A stretch of DNA of 64,000 nt from Tillandsia leiboldiana. Taxonomy: Eukaryota; Streptophyta; Magnoliopsida; Poales; Bromeliaceae. The stretch is taken from NCBI GenBank assembly GCA_029204045.2, contig CM055067.1:26052838-26116837 (forward strand), written 5' to 3'. The position numbers were made by a program, and so were the translations under genes. Under the pieces are notes generated by a model that was given only the letters and a program-made list of their open reading frames with translations, ran no database searches and was not told where the DNA came from. Shown piece after piece: positions 46,179 through 54,610 of this stretch (the first letter of the stretch is position 1; every line of letters starts with the position of its first letter).

Positions 46179-47070
46179 GAAAGTTTCGTCCTTGAAACTA
46201 ACACAACTCAAACAGGAGTCACAAATACCAAGCCAAAGGTAAGTATCCATCAACACAGTCTCCAACTCCCCAGTCGCTACTCACTCTCCGCAAAGTGAGT
46301 CCAAAAGCTGGAAAAACCTCAGGAACTCCAAAGGCTGGGGACAAGGAAGAACAACCAAATCAACTCGTCCAAAACTACATGAAGTACGCCAACACAACCA
46401 ACAAGAAAGGTAAAGGCCCCACCAGCAGGAAAGTCGTCAACCCCAACTCTCTATTTAGAAAATAGCTGAAATTAACAAAAAGTTCGAAAATTCCGAAAGA
46501 CAGTGCCTTCGCCCCAATCAAACAAGAACAGGTTCGGGCACCGTCTCCATTTCTGGAGTAGCCTTTCGAAACTTTCGTCTTGTTCGTAATTTTCACCACA
46601 AAGGCGAGAAAAAGGAGAGAAGTGTTGAAGTCGTTCCCGCTGTGGCTACAAAAACGGAAGCTACGATCTAACCGTGACCCCTAGGGACACGACCTCTAGT
46701 TCTAATCGTCACCTACGCTCAAAGGGTAGCACCTAATCCAAAACTGCTGAAGCCACTGCTGCGGGAAGGATCCCCCGGTGACCTGTGAAAAAGAACTCCT
46801 CCAGTCCGGCTCGCGGAAGGGTCACTGTTCTCATTCCACAATCAGTCGTTGCATGCTATCGCTCCAACCGGTCCATCCCGTGTGCTCGATCAGAGTCTTG
46901 GAGCTGTCACCCAAACGTCACCTCTGCCAGTAAAATTCTAAGTCTCAACAGCACTAGACATAATCCATAAGGCTTCCCTAAGTGCACCATACCAACAGGA
47001 ACCTGTACCTCCAGTGCATGTGGTAACCACTCTATCTCCAAACTAGGCAGGGAAGCAAAAATACTCTAAC
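46179..47070 (-). other. G: noncoding 3' internal region
   Basis: No gene is visible. The stem-loop module (core 46516-46532) has an inner stem GACGGTGCC/GGCACTGTC that stays paired through a G-U where H has A-U. Sequence near 46660-46880 matches H near 56260-56520. This is the family's shared pol-replacement block. Confidence 0.6.
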
Positions 47071-47685
47071 TCAGCCTGTCGTAATGAAAACATGCCTGCG
47101 ACAATCCGATCCACTGCCGTGGCGCCTTCCAACCGGGCGGCACAGACTCATCCGCTCGATGTGAGTGGTCGTCGCCAAAAGAACCTGAAGTCGCTCCTCA
47201 ATAAAAAGGGACTCAACGAGTCGCTCCATCGCTGTGATCCAGGACTCTGCCTCCCACGGCTCCAAGCTCAATCCTGCAAATCGGGGTGGATCAGACTGCC
47301 GGGACTGGCTCTATCGATCAATGATGTCCCAGAGCTTATCTACTATCCGCTATCCATCCTGCCTCGGTGCCTCGGCACTACTCGTCGACACGGAGGGGGC
47401 TGCTGGCTCAATCGGTGCCACTAGGACAACTGGAGATGCCACTGGATTGAAAGAATGTGCTGGAGGACCCTCAGGCGGTGCTACAACTAGCTGTGCTCTC
47501 TGCTCCGACAGGCGCATCAAACGTTCCATGGCCTCCTCCTGGCGTCGGACAACCTCCGACATCTGTCCTATATAGGCACGTGACTCCTGGGACTCGCTCT
47601 GCTCTGATAGCTCTGCCTCCCGCTGCTCGAGTTCCTGATCTGATGCGGGATGTGCCCTCTTCACTGCACGACGTCTCAGGGGCAT
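47071..47685 (-). pseudogene. gag: G: gag pseudogene
   Basis: Start is ATG at 47685-47683 (MPLRRRAVKRAHPASDQELE). A charged coiled-coil-like region (SEVVRRQEEAMERLMRLSEQ) and proline-rich linker follow. The capsid core EPWEAESWITAMERLVESL appears in another frame at 47071-47271 and breaks off after LQVLLAT, joined to noncoding internal sequence. The capsid C-terminus and zinc knuckles are deleted. This is an internally deleted, frameshifted relative of H's gag. Confidence 0.82.
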
Positions 47686-47826
47686 CGTAGTCCACTGCAC
47701 AATAACAAACATCAGGACACAACAACCATTCGACCCAATCCAGCGAGAGTCTAAGACATGTCATCCATTCCATAGCATTATGTTGTCTGCAGCCAACATA
47801 ATCGCTTAGGATAATAACATGCCAAT

Positions 47827-48004
47827 TGTGACACCCCCGGAATTTGGATTAGTCCTATATATAAATGATATAATAGGACTAAATCTCTTAACCCGGCTAT
47901 AGCACTTTGGATGGTAGCAATATCCAAGAGGTCATGAGAGTTAAGCGTGCTAGAGCTAGAGTAGTTCTAGGATGGGTAACCCCCTGGGAAGTTGGGGCGT
48001 CACA
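47827..48004 (+). repeat. K 5' LTR
   Basis: The 178-bp LTR has a perfect 10-bp inverted repeat TTAGTCCTAT/ATAGGACTAA around a TATATATAAAT segment (about 47847-47879), followed by the 5S-like part. Typical for a TRIM, primer binding starts 2 bp after its end. Confidence 0.92.
47928..47997 (+). promoter_or_regulatory. 5S-rRNA-like Pol III promoter in K 5' LTR
   Basis: AGTTAAGCGTGC (47938-47949), then GAGTAGTTCTAGGATGGGT and CCTGGGAAGT, follow the order of box A, intermediate element and box C of plant 5S rRNA genes. The 5' part of 5S rRNA is absent, so this is not an rRNA gene. In Cassandra elements this domain is thought to allow RNA polymerase III transcription. Confidence 0.85.
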
Positions 48005-48226
48005 GTTGGTATCAGAGCCTTTCACCAGTCGGAAATGTGAGATGAGTCTCGGCTGAGCCAGGGTTATATAGCGGGTAGAGCGAGGCTCCCCGACTAATGA
48101 CCGTTGTGGGTGGAGTGCAGCTCCCCACAAGGTCGGCTAAGGCTAGCGAGACGAGTCTCACATCGCCTGGTGCTTGTGAGTGTGCTTGAGCCTGACGTGG
48201 ACGTCAGGGCTTAAAGGGGGGAAGAA

Positions 48227-48404
48227 TGTGACACCCCCGGAATTTGGATTAGTCCTATATATAAATGATATAATAGGACTAAATCTCTTAACCCGGATAT
48301 AGCATTTTGGATGGTAGCAATATCCAAGAGGTCATGAGAGTTAAGCGTGCTAGAGCTAGAGTAGTTCTAGGACGGGTGACCCCCTGGGAAGTTGGGGGGT
48401 CACA
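48227..48404 (+). repeat. K 3' LTR
   Basis: This 178-bp partner repeats the inverted repeat and the 5S-like part (48328-48397, here with GGACGGGTGACC). Some changed bases make this copy closer to canonical 5S box C than the 5' copy. Confidence 0.92.
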
Positions 48405-48542
48405 CCAATCACTCATCCCGTCTCTTGGGAGAGGTATAAAAGTCAATCAGGACTCTCGCTAAAAGTCTCGACTCTCACGTAGTCATCCTAATGTCCAACC
48501 ACAAGCCTAGGGTTTCTAAGTCCACAATGACCTACAACCTAG

Positions 48543-48554
48543 GCTCTGATACCA
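48543..48554 (-). other. Element G primer binding site
   Basis: Minus-strand TGGTATCAGAGC with the usual 8-bp GATTAGAG spacer to the LTR at 48563. The stretch 48410-48542 is leader sequence without a gene. Confidence 0.9.
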
Positions 48555-48562
48555 CTCTAATC

Positions 48563-49685
48563 TGTCACGCCCCGGGGTCGAAACTGCGACCCGGGCTCGC
48601 CAACAGATCCGCCGCCTATACAAAACCCCGCATAGGCGAAACGCCTAACCTGCAAAAGATAATACTAAAGATATACAAATATCAGAGCTGAAAAGAAAAC
48701 TACTGTAAAACTAAAATCCAATCACTGTACAACTAAAAATAAAGATACAATATCCATCTTCCAAATACGATCATATACAAAATCCTCTGATACAACACTC
48801 CAAACTCTACAGGGAGGTAAACAGAAATAATACATCAGTGTACAGACTCTCAGTACAAGTCAAATCCTCACAATACAATAGTCTCTCAAAAGTGGAAATA
48901 AAACTAATCTACTGACTGTACTGCGAATCTCCAGAAAAGGGGCACCGCTATACTCCAAAGACGGGTAGGGAACTAGCTCGCGACTCCCTCGCCTCGGTTT
49001 GTAGGATCAGCAACAGGAGCAACAGGAACTGGAGAAGGGGTCCCTGGGGAAAAAATACACCACAGCGGGTGTGAGAACTACATCCCATAGTAGTTCTCAG
49101 TGGGTACCGCCACCAGTCCCGACGGTCTGCCCACTAAGTCTACTAGAGGCATAAGATAACAGAAAACTGAAGAAAGGAAAGCTGAAAATAACTCTACAGC
49201 TACCATGCCTCTATCTACTATGCTCAAAGGATGATACAGATGAAAATGATGCATCGACTCAAACCCAGTATACTCAAATCAACCCAATCACAGTGACTGC
49301 CACATAGGGTCCAGTCAAACCTGCACCCACCTACTGCCGCACATCCACAAGAGGACGGGTCTACCGTAGGGCGTCCGTGACTGCCAAAACTGGCCCAGCC
49401 AGAGGGACTGCGTCGACAAGTCGCGATAGCAAAGTAACAGGCCCAACTCCGGAGTGGCACTCGAGGGGCGCGACCCCACCGAGGAAAGTATCAGCGCATC
49501 TCTGTCGAGCTCAATATGGCTCATGCAGGCTATAGTCCAAATCCACGATCAACAAGATCGACAGTAACCAACATCACATCACTAACTCACTAGCTGGAAA
49601 CATCCAGCAGCTAGGACTGCCGTCAACCCAACGGCTCCTCAAAACATAACACCAAACTCACAGGTAACACAGGAAGGACCGACAC
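48563..49685 (-). repeat. Element G, 5' LTR, truncated at LTR I
   Basis: This matches 42057-43178 closely, including U5 hairpins and the conserved TGAGAACTAC hairpin near 49070-49100. It ends at GACAC (49681-49685), the presumed target duplication of LTR I. Confidence 0.9.
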
Positions 49686-50799
49686 TGTAGAATACCGGAG
49701 TTTCGGATAGCGCACCGACCTCGCAAGATGGCGTGAGGGGGGGGGGGGGAGAAATTGCCTTGGATGTGTCCCATATTTGTTTTCAGATGAGTTCGGGTTG
49801 ATTTAGATCTACGCGGAAGCCCCAGCTTGATTCGGAATTTTCCGGGCTTTGTACGCGAAAGAGGACTGGTTTGGGAAGCACCGACTCCACCGTGGGGTGC
49901 AGAAAAATTAGGGAACACTTGGAGCAGGTGTGTTTTATGTTTAGAGCGAAGTTCGGGAGGTTCCGGACTGACACGAAGGACACGAGGGCAAAAAGTGAGT
50001 TGGAACGGGCAGTTTTGGAGCCGGTTTTTGGATTGAGCACACCGACTCCACGGTTGAGCTTTTTGAGGAGAAAAAAGCTGTGGCCATGTGTATTTTCTCA
50101 TTACAGCGGAGTTCGGGAGGTTCCGAACCGCGGCGGAAGGCCCGAAGCCAAAAAGTGAGTTATGGTTGGCTTTTGGAATATTTTATTCTTTATTTTATTT
50201 AAGGCTAGTGGTTGTTGCCTTTTCTCTTGTGGGTTGCTGTGAGGGTGCAGAGGGTTGGTGGAGATTTAATTAAGGTGAGTTGATGGTGGGTGTTAATTAT
50301 ATCCCTTTTTTCTTTTCTTTTGCCTTTGCTTATTTAAGTTTCCCCTCACTGCCACCTCACCGTTCTCTTCTCCAAGAACCAAGCAAGCAGCAGCCTTGCT
50401 TTGGCTTGGAGTGAAGCAGAGAAAGAGGGAGAAGGAAGGAGGAAGAGGGAGAGTTGAGGAAAGGTGTTTTTGTGAGTTTTCTTCCCCGAGCGAGGGCGTG
50501 GAGTCGAGCGAGGGCGCGGCGAGCCTCGCCGAGTTGTGGCTTAGTGTGGACTTTCTACGTGGCCGGTGGTGCGTGTTTTGCCGCGTGGAGCTGCGGGATC
50601 GCATCGGGACCTCCGTTTGACGCACGGTTTTGCGGATTTTTCACAGGTGGGTTGGTTTTCTCCCAAAATCACAGAATGCTCGTAATGCTTCCGTATGCAA
50701 AGGTATTGTGACCCTTTTGCCAGTATTGTTTTATCTGGTGACTGTCAGACAGTCGTGATAGGTTTGGAGGAACCTGGGCTCATTTTGGTGCACCCTTCT
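49686..50799 (+). mobile_element. LTR I, part 1 (A-related LTR start)
   Basis: It begins TGTAGAATACCGGAGTTTCG, nearly the same as A's LTR start, so I belongs to A's group but diverges quickly. It has a poly-G run (49739-49751), TATA-like CTTATTTAAG (50329-50338) followed by a GAGAGGGAG-rich leader, and a donor-like CACAG|GTGGGT with GT at 50647. It is interrupted at 50800 by element H (duplicated CTTCT at 50795-50799). Confidence 0.78.
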
Positions 50800-51239
50800 T
50801 GTGATGATACGGACTTTTGTAGAAGCCTTTACAGCTTTAATAGTGATTACAGGAAGCTTACACAATGTATCAGAGCTCATAGTGTCGAAAACGGATTTTT
50901 AAAATGGATCCGGCATGAAAAACGGAGCAAATTGGCTTTTCCGGGGGCTTTCGGCAAAATTTCGGATGAGAATTTGGCGAAATGGACGGCGGATTTGGAC
51001 TCAGCGCGCGAAAACGATCAAAATGGTATATTCACTTAATTTTCGGCACAAATTACTGTTCACGCCGGAACAGTAATTCCGGCCGCCGGAAACACTGTTC
51101 CGGCGACCGGCGGCAGGCGGCAGACGGCGGCGCACGGCGGAGCAAGGCGGCGCAGGGGCGGAGCAGGGCCGCGGGCAGCGCGGGCAGCGCGGGGTCCACA
51201 GAATAGGCGTGCACCGGGTGCACCGAAGACTCAGAAGGC

Positions 51240-51524
51240 CACGTGGCAGCCTCTGATTGGTCCGGCGGCGTCAAGGGTGGCGGCTTGTCCCTGACACGTG
51301 GCGCGCTGTGATTGGCCGACACGATCCGGATGACCCGGCACGTGGACCGAGCTCGTGCGCCCCGTGGACCACGTGGGACACGTGGCGGCTGTTCATTGGC
51401 GGGCGCACGGTCGCCCACGTGTGCCGGGTGCGTGAGAAACGTGGGCGGCGGGGGACACGTGGCGCATTTTCATTGGCTTGTACCGCTGTTTCGTGTTCTG
51501 TGAGGCGTGGCGCAATCTGATTGG
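51240..51524 (+). promoter_or_regulatory. Array of ERSE-I composites in H 5' LTR
   Basis: CACGTG-N10-ATTGG (reverse of CCAAT-N10-CACGTG) occurs exactly at 51240-51260, 51295-51315, 51379-51399 and 51456-51476. A fifth copy with GGCGTG ends at 51524. Three further CACGTG boxes (51339, 51370, 51416) lack a partner. The array lies 70-350 bp upstream of the TATA box. CCAAT-N10-CACG is the plant ER-stress element bound by NF-Y with bZIP28-type factors. Binding here is inferred from the motif only. Confidence 0.75.
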
Positions 51525-51589
51525 CCGGATTTGGTGTTTCCTGTTCGGCCTGGGATCGGGTGTGGAGCCCGAATAGGATTTTGGCCCGT

Positions 51590-51597
51590 TATAAATA
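51590..51597 (+). promoter_or_regulatory. TATA box of H 5' LTR
   Basis: TATAAATA is followed by ACCCTTCTCTCTCTCTC, a pyrimidine-rich initiator region. It marks the U3/R boundary about 790 bp into the LTR. The 3' LTR has the same box at 57973-57980. Confidence 0.8.
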
Positions 51598-52300
51598 CCC
51601 TTCTCTCTCTCTCTGCCATTTCCGAGTTTTAGAGAGAGAAAATGAGAGTGAGCCCTTAATGAAAGTTTTTCCCTTCTCTGTCCTCTATCTACCCAAGCAA
51701 TTTCAGAATTTTTGGAGTTGCCGACAGTGAGTTATCTGCGACGCGGCGTACTGCGACTATTTTCAGTTTCGGCCCATTTTCTGTCGCAGTTCAGTCGGAA
51801 ATTCCCTGTGAGAAAACCAGGAGGAATTTTTGGATGATTTCTGCAACACCATGTTCCTAAGAGGTAAGGCTTCATTTTCCGTGTTGATCGCTTCACCTCG
51901 TTTCGCACTTTTGGCATGGTTTACGAGGCATCTCTAAGCCCCTGTTTTGCTGGTAGTTTTTCTGGACTGCAGAGCCTTCTCGGATTTTTATCTCTGCACT
52001 CGGGTATCGGAATTCAACATTGAGGACTCGATTGACATCTACGCTTCGCGAGGATCGCCGTCGTATTTTTATTGGAATTTTTGGAATTTACCTCAAAGGT
52101 GATAATAATGCTTCTTTTGGACAGAAATTTCAGCAAAACTGTACACATGGAATTTTGCATTGTTTGTAATGTTTGGGCTATATCTTTGTACCCAGGAGGA
52201 GTTTTTGGGTGTTTTTAGGCCCGTTGGAATCGTGGGAATCTGAGGATTCATCCCCGTGCAGTTTCAGCTTATTTGGATCTTGGTTTAACATGCGTTACAG

Positions 52301-54231
52301 GTGGGTGACCTTTTCTTCAAAATCGATGGACTGGACATTAATTCTATTTTAGTAGGATTATGCATGATTGTGAGTTTATTGGATTTTCCTCCAAGTCTGC
52401 GGACTTTCCCCCTAATTCTAGTAGTGTAGCTTTGATCATACTAGAATAGATGTTTTCTTTGATATGAGTCATGTGATTTGACTAGCACCCCGACATATGA
52501 TTGCATTTATTTAGCCAGACTGTCAGAATATGTTCACATGGGCAATGCTCTTGTATGTTCTAGTCCCCATCCCTTTGGATTCCTTTCCTTGGATATAGAG
52601 CTTTTCTCGCCTTGATAGTGGGCTGAGTAGTTGGGTTAGTGTGGGATGCATGTTACACTCGTGCCGGGGGCCGAGTGGAGTCTGGTAGTTGTACTTGGGC
52701 GTTTATGTGTGGTGGGAGCCGTTTGGGTAAACGGCAGTCCCGAGATGTCTTGTTTCCTTGTTTTATTTGTCTCCACTGCGTTCATGGCAGTTGCATATCG
52801 GTGTTAGTACGACCTAGGACCCAGACTGATTTCAGGCACACATGATTTCTGTAAACTAATGTTTTCTTCCAAAATTTCGAGCGGTCGCCGGAGCCTGTTC
52901 TTGTTTGATTTGGGTAAAGGTAATAGCCCTTCGGAGTTTGGAAAATAAGACTTATTTAAACAGGTTTTATGGAAAGAACTAAAATATATTAATTTGGGTT
53001 TCTCAGATTAAAATAGTTTTCAGTAACAACTGTCATCTTTTTATTACAACTTCCTCACCCGAGAGAGTTTGGGTGATCTGGGTTCTAGGGGCCGTTCCTC
53101 TTCGGGACGAAAGCTACGGGGGCCGTGCCTGGAACCTGTTCTTGTTTGATAGGGTTGTAGGTGTTGGTCTCCCGAAACTTTCGGACCCTGGTTGGTGTCT
53201 TCCGCATGTTGTACCAAGGTTTTCGCGTTCCCGAACTGTAAGGAGGTCGGGAACCTTGATGGGCGGAGCCAGGAGTCTGTTCTTGTTTGATTGGGGTTCT
53301 AGGCGCCGACTTATCGGGGTTTTCGAACCCTTATGGTGTCGGTCCTTTCTGTGTTATCTATGAGTTTGGGTTCTATGTGGGAGCCGTTGGGTTGACGGTG
53401 GTCCCGGCTGTGAGTATTCAGTTACTGTGGTTCTTGTTGATCATGGATTTGGACTATAGCCTGCATGAGCCATTTGAGCTCGACAGAGATGCGCGGATAC
53501 TTTGCTCGGTGGGGTCGCGCCCCTCGAGTGCCACTACGGAGTTGGGCCTGTTACTTGCTATCGCGACTTGTCGACGCAGTCCCTCTGGCTGGGCCAGCTT
53601 TGGCAGTCACGGACACCCTACGGTAGACCCGTCCTGTTGAGGATGTGCGGCAGTAGGTGGGCGCAGGTTTGACTGGACCCTTTGTGGCAGTCAGGTTGGT
53701 TGGGCGACTATACTTCAGTGTTAGTAGATGCATCATGTTTCCATCGGTTCCACCTTTTGAGCATCTAGATAGAGGCATCGTAGCTGTAGAGTTTATTTTT
53801 CCAGCTCTTTCCTTTCAGTACTGCATTTGTTACTTTATGCCTCTAGTAGACTTAGTGGGCAGACCGTCGGACTTGTTGGCGGCACCCACTGAGAACTACT
53901 GTGGGACGTAGTTCTCACACCCGTCGTGGTGTATATTTCCCCAGGGCCTTCTACTCTTGTTCCTGTTACTCCTGTTGCTGATCCGGCTGATCGAGGTAAG
54001 GGAGTCGCGAGATAGATCCCTACCAGTTGTCGTCCAGAGAGTAGATGTACCCCCTTACTATTTTGAGAGTTACATTTTGAGAGACCTTTGTAGTGAGGTT
54101 CACTTGTACGTTTTCTTTTATAGTTGAGAGACTTTGTACATTTGTGAGGACTTGTGTTGTATTATTTTTATTTCAGTAGTGTACTTTTCAGCTCTGATAT
54201 CAGTATAGCTATAGTATCATTCCTTTTGCAG
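52301..54231 (+). other. Putative leader intron in H 5' LTR
   Basis: The donor-like ACAG|GTGGGTGAC at 52301 and acceptor-like CCTTTTGCAG|GT ending at 54231 would remove 1931 nt and join the TATA-proximal leader to the U5 hairpins and gag. The same two sites recur in A, C, E and G with 1.7-2.1 kb between them. No transcript evidence is available here, so this is a prediction. In the 3' LTR the donor is mutated to GTGGAT (58684). Confidence 0.4.
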
Positions 54232-54233
54232 GT

Positions 54234-54320
54234 TAGACGCTTCGTCTATACGGGGTTTTCCATATGGGCGGCGGATCTGTTGGCGGGCCCGGGTCGCAGA
54301 TTCGACCCCGGGGCGTGACA
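54234..54320 (+). ncRNA. U5 triple-hairpin RNA element
   Basis: Hairpin 1 is AGACG-CTT-CGTCT, hairpin 2 is the ATACGG/CCATAT arm pair (ATACGG/CCGTAT in the 3' LTR), and hairpin 3 is GGGTCG/CGACCC with flanking CCC/GGG, ending at the LTR terminus. Equivalents are at 1173-1265, 7980-8072, 15164-15255, 21071-21165, 24769-24860, 30107-30193, 37238-37324, 39239-39327, 42057-42145, 48563-48655 and 60615-60703. Paired changes keep the stems. It lies just upstream of the primer site, so a role in priming or packaging is likely but inferred. Confidence 0.65.
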
Positions 54321-54328
54321 GATTAGAG

Positions 54329-54340
54329 TGGTATCAGAGC
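54329..54340 (+). other. Element H primer binding site (tRNA-iMet)
   Basis: TGGTATCAGAGC, complementary to initiator tRNA-Met, lies 8 bp after the LTR end. Confidence 0.93.
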
Positions 54341-54610
54341 CTAGGTTGTAGGTGATTGTGGACTTAGAAACCCTAGGCTTGTGGTTAGACATTAGGATGA
54401 CTACGTGAGAGCCGTGACTTTTAGCGAGAGTCCTGATTGAGTTTATACCTCTCCCAAGGGATGGGATGAGTGATTGGCATGTTTATTCTCCTAAGTGATT
54501 ATGTTGGCTGCAGACAACATAATGCTGTGGAATGGGTGGCATGCCCTAGACTTTTGCTAGATTGGGTCGAGTGTTGTCCTGATGTTTGAATGTTGTTGCA
54601 GGTGTGTACG

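Larger units (their letters stand above)
47827..48404 (+). mobile_element. Element K: Cassandra-type TRIM retrotransposon
   Basis: This 578-bp element has two 178-bp LTRs (47827-48004, 48227-48404), starting TGTGACACC and ending GTCACA, with five differences between them. It has a perfect target duplication CCAAT (47822-47826, 48405-48409), a primer site TGGTATCAGAGC at 48007-48018 and a polypurine tract AAAGGGGGGAAGAA (48213-48226). It encodes no protein. Part of each LTR resembles the 3' half of plant 5S rRNA, which defines Cassandra TRIMs. It sits between the gag start and primer site of G. Confidence 0.93.
42057..49685 (-). mobile_element. Element G: pol-less LTR retrotransposon, 5' LTR cut by LTR I
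   Basis: Left LTR is 42057-46162 (4106 bp), internal region 46163-48562, right LTR from 48563 to 49685, where LTR I interrupts it; the remainder lies beyond the window. In element orientation it starts TGTGGTGACCC and ends GGCGTGACA. Without K, the internal region is about 1.8 kb and contains only a broken, internally deleted gag. The left flank CTAGT (42052-42056) should recur at the far end outside the window. Confidence 0.88.
50800..54320 (+). repeat. Element H, 5' LTR
   Basis: U3 (50800 to about 51590) is GC-rich with four exact ERSE-I composites and a TATA box. The transcript leader contains a donor-like ACAG|GTGGGT (GT at 52301), stem-loop cores at 52894-52910, 53135-53150 and 53276-53292, and a GGGGTCGCGCCCC hairpin near 53512. 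The TGAGAACTAC hairpin is at 53889-53917, an acceptor-like TTTTGCAG ends at 54231, and three U5 hairpins run to 54320. Open frames inside (up to 121 aa) show no domain. Confidence 0.95.

Noticed and set aside
47928..47997. A 5S rRNA gene
   Set aside because: Only the 3' half of 5S is present, with substitutions, and it is repeated in the second LTR of a TRIM with target duplication.
49739..49751. Poly-G run, and the poly-T run near 56366, as functional sites
   Set aside because: Simple mononucleotide runs in noncoding LTR and internal sequence; no supporting context.
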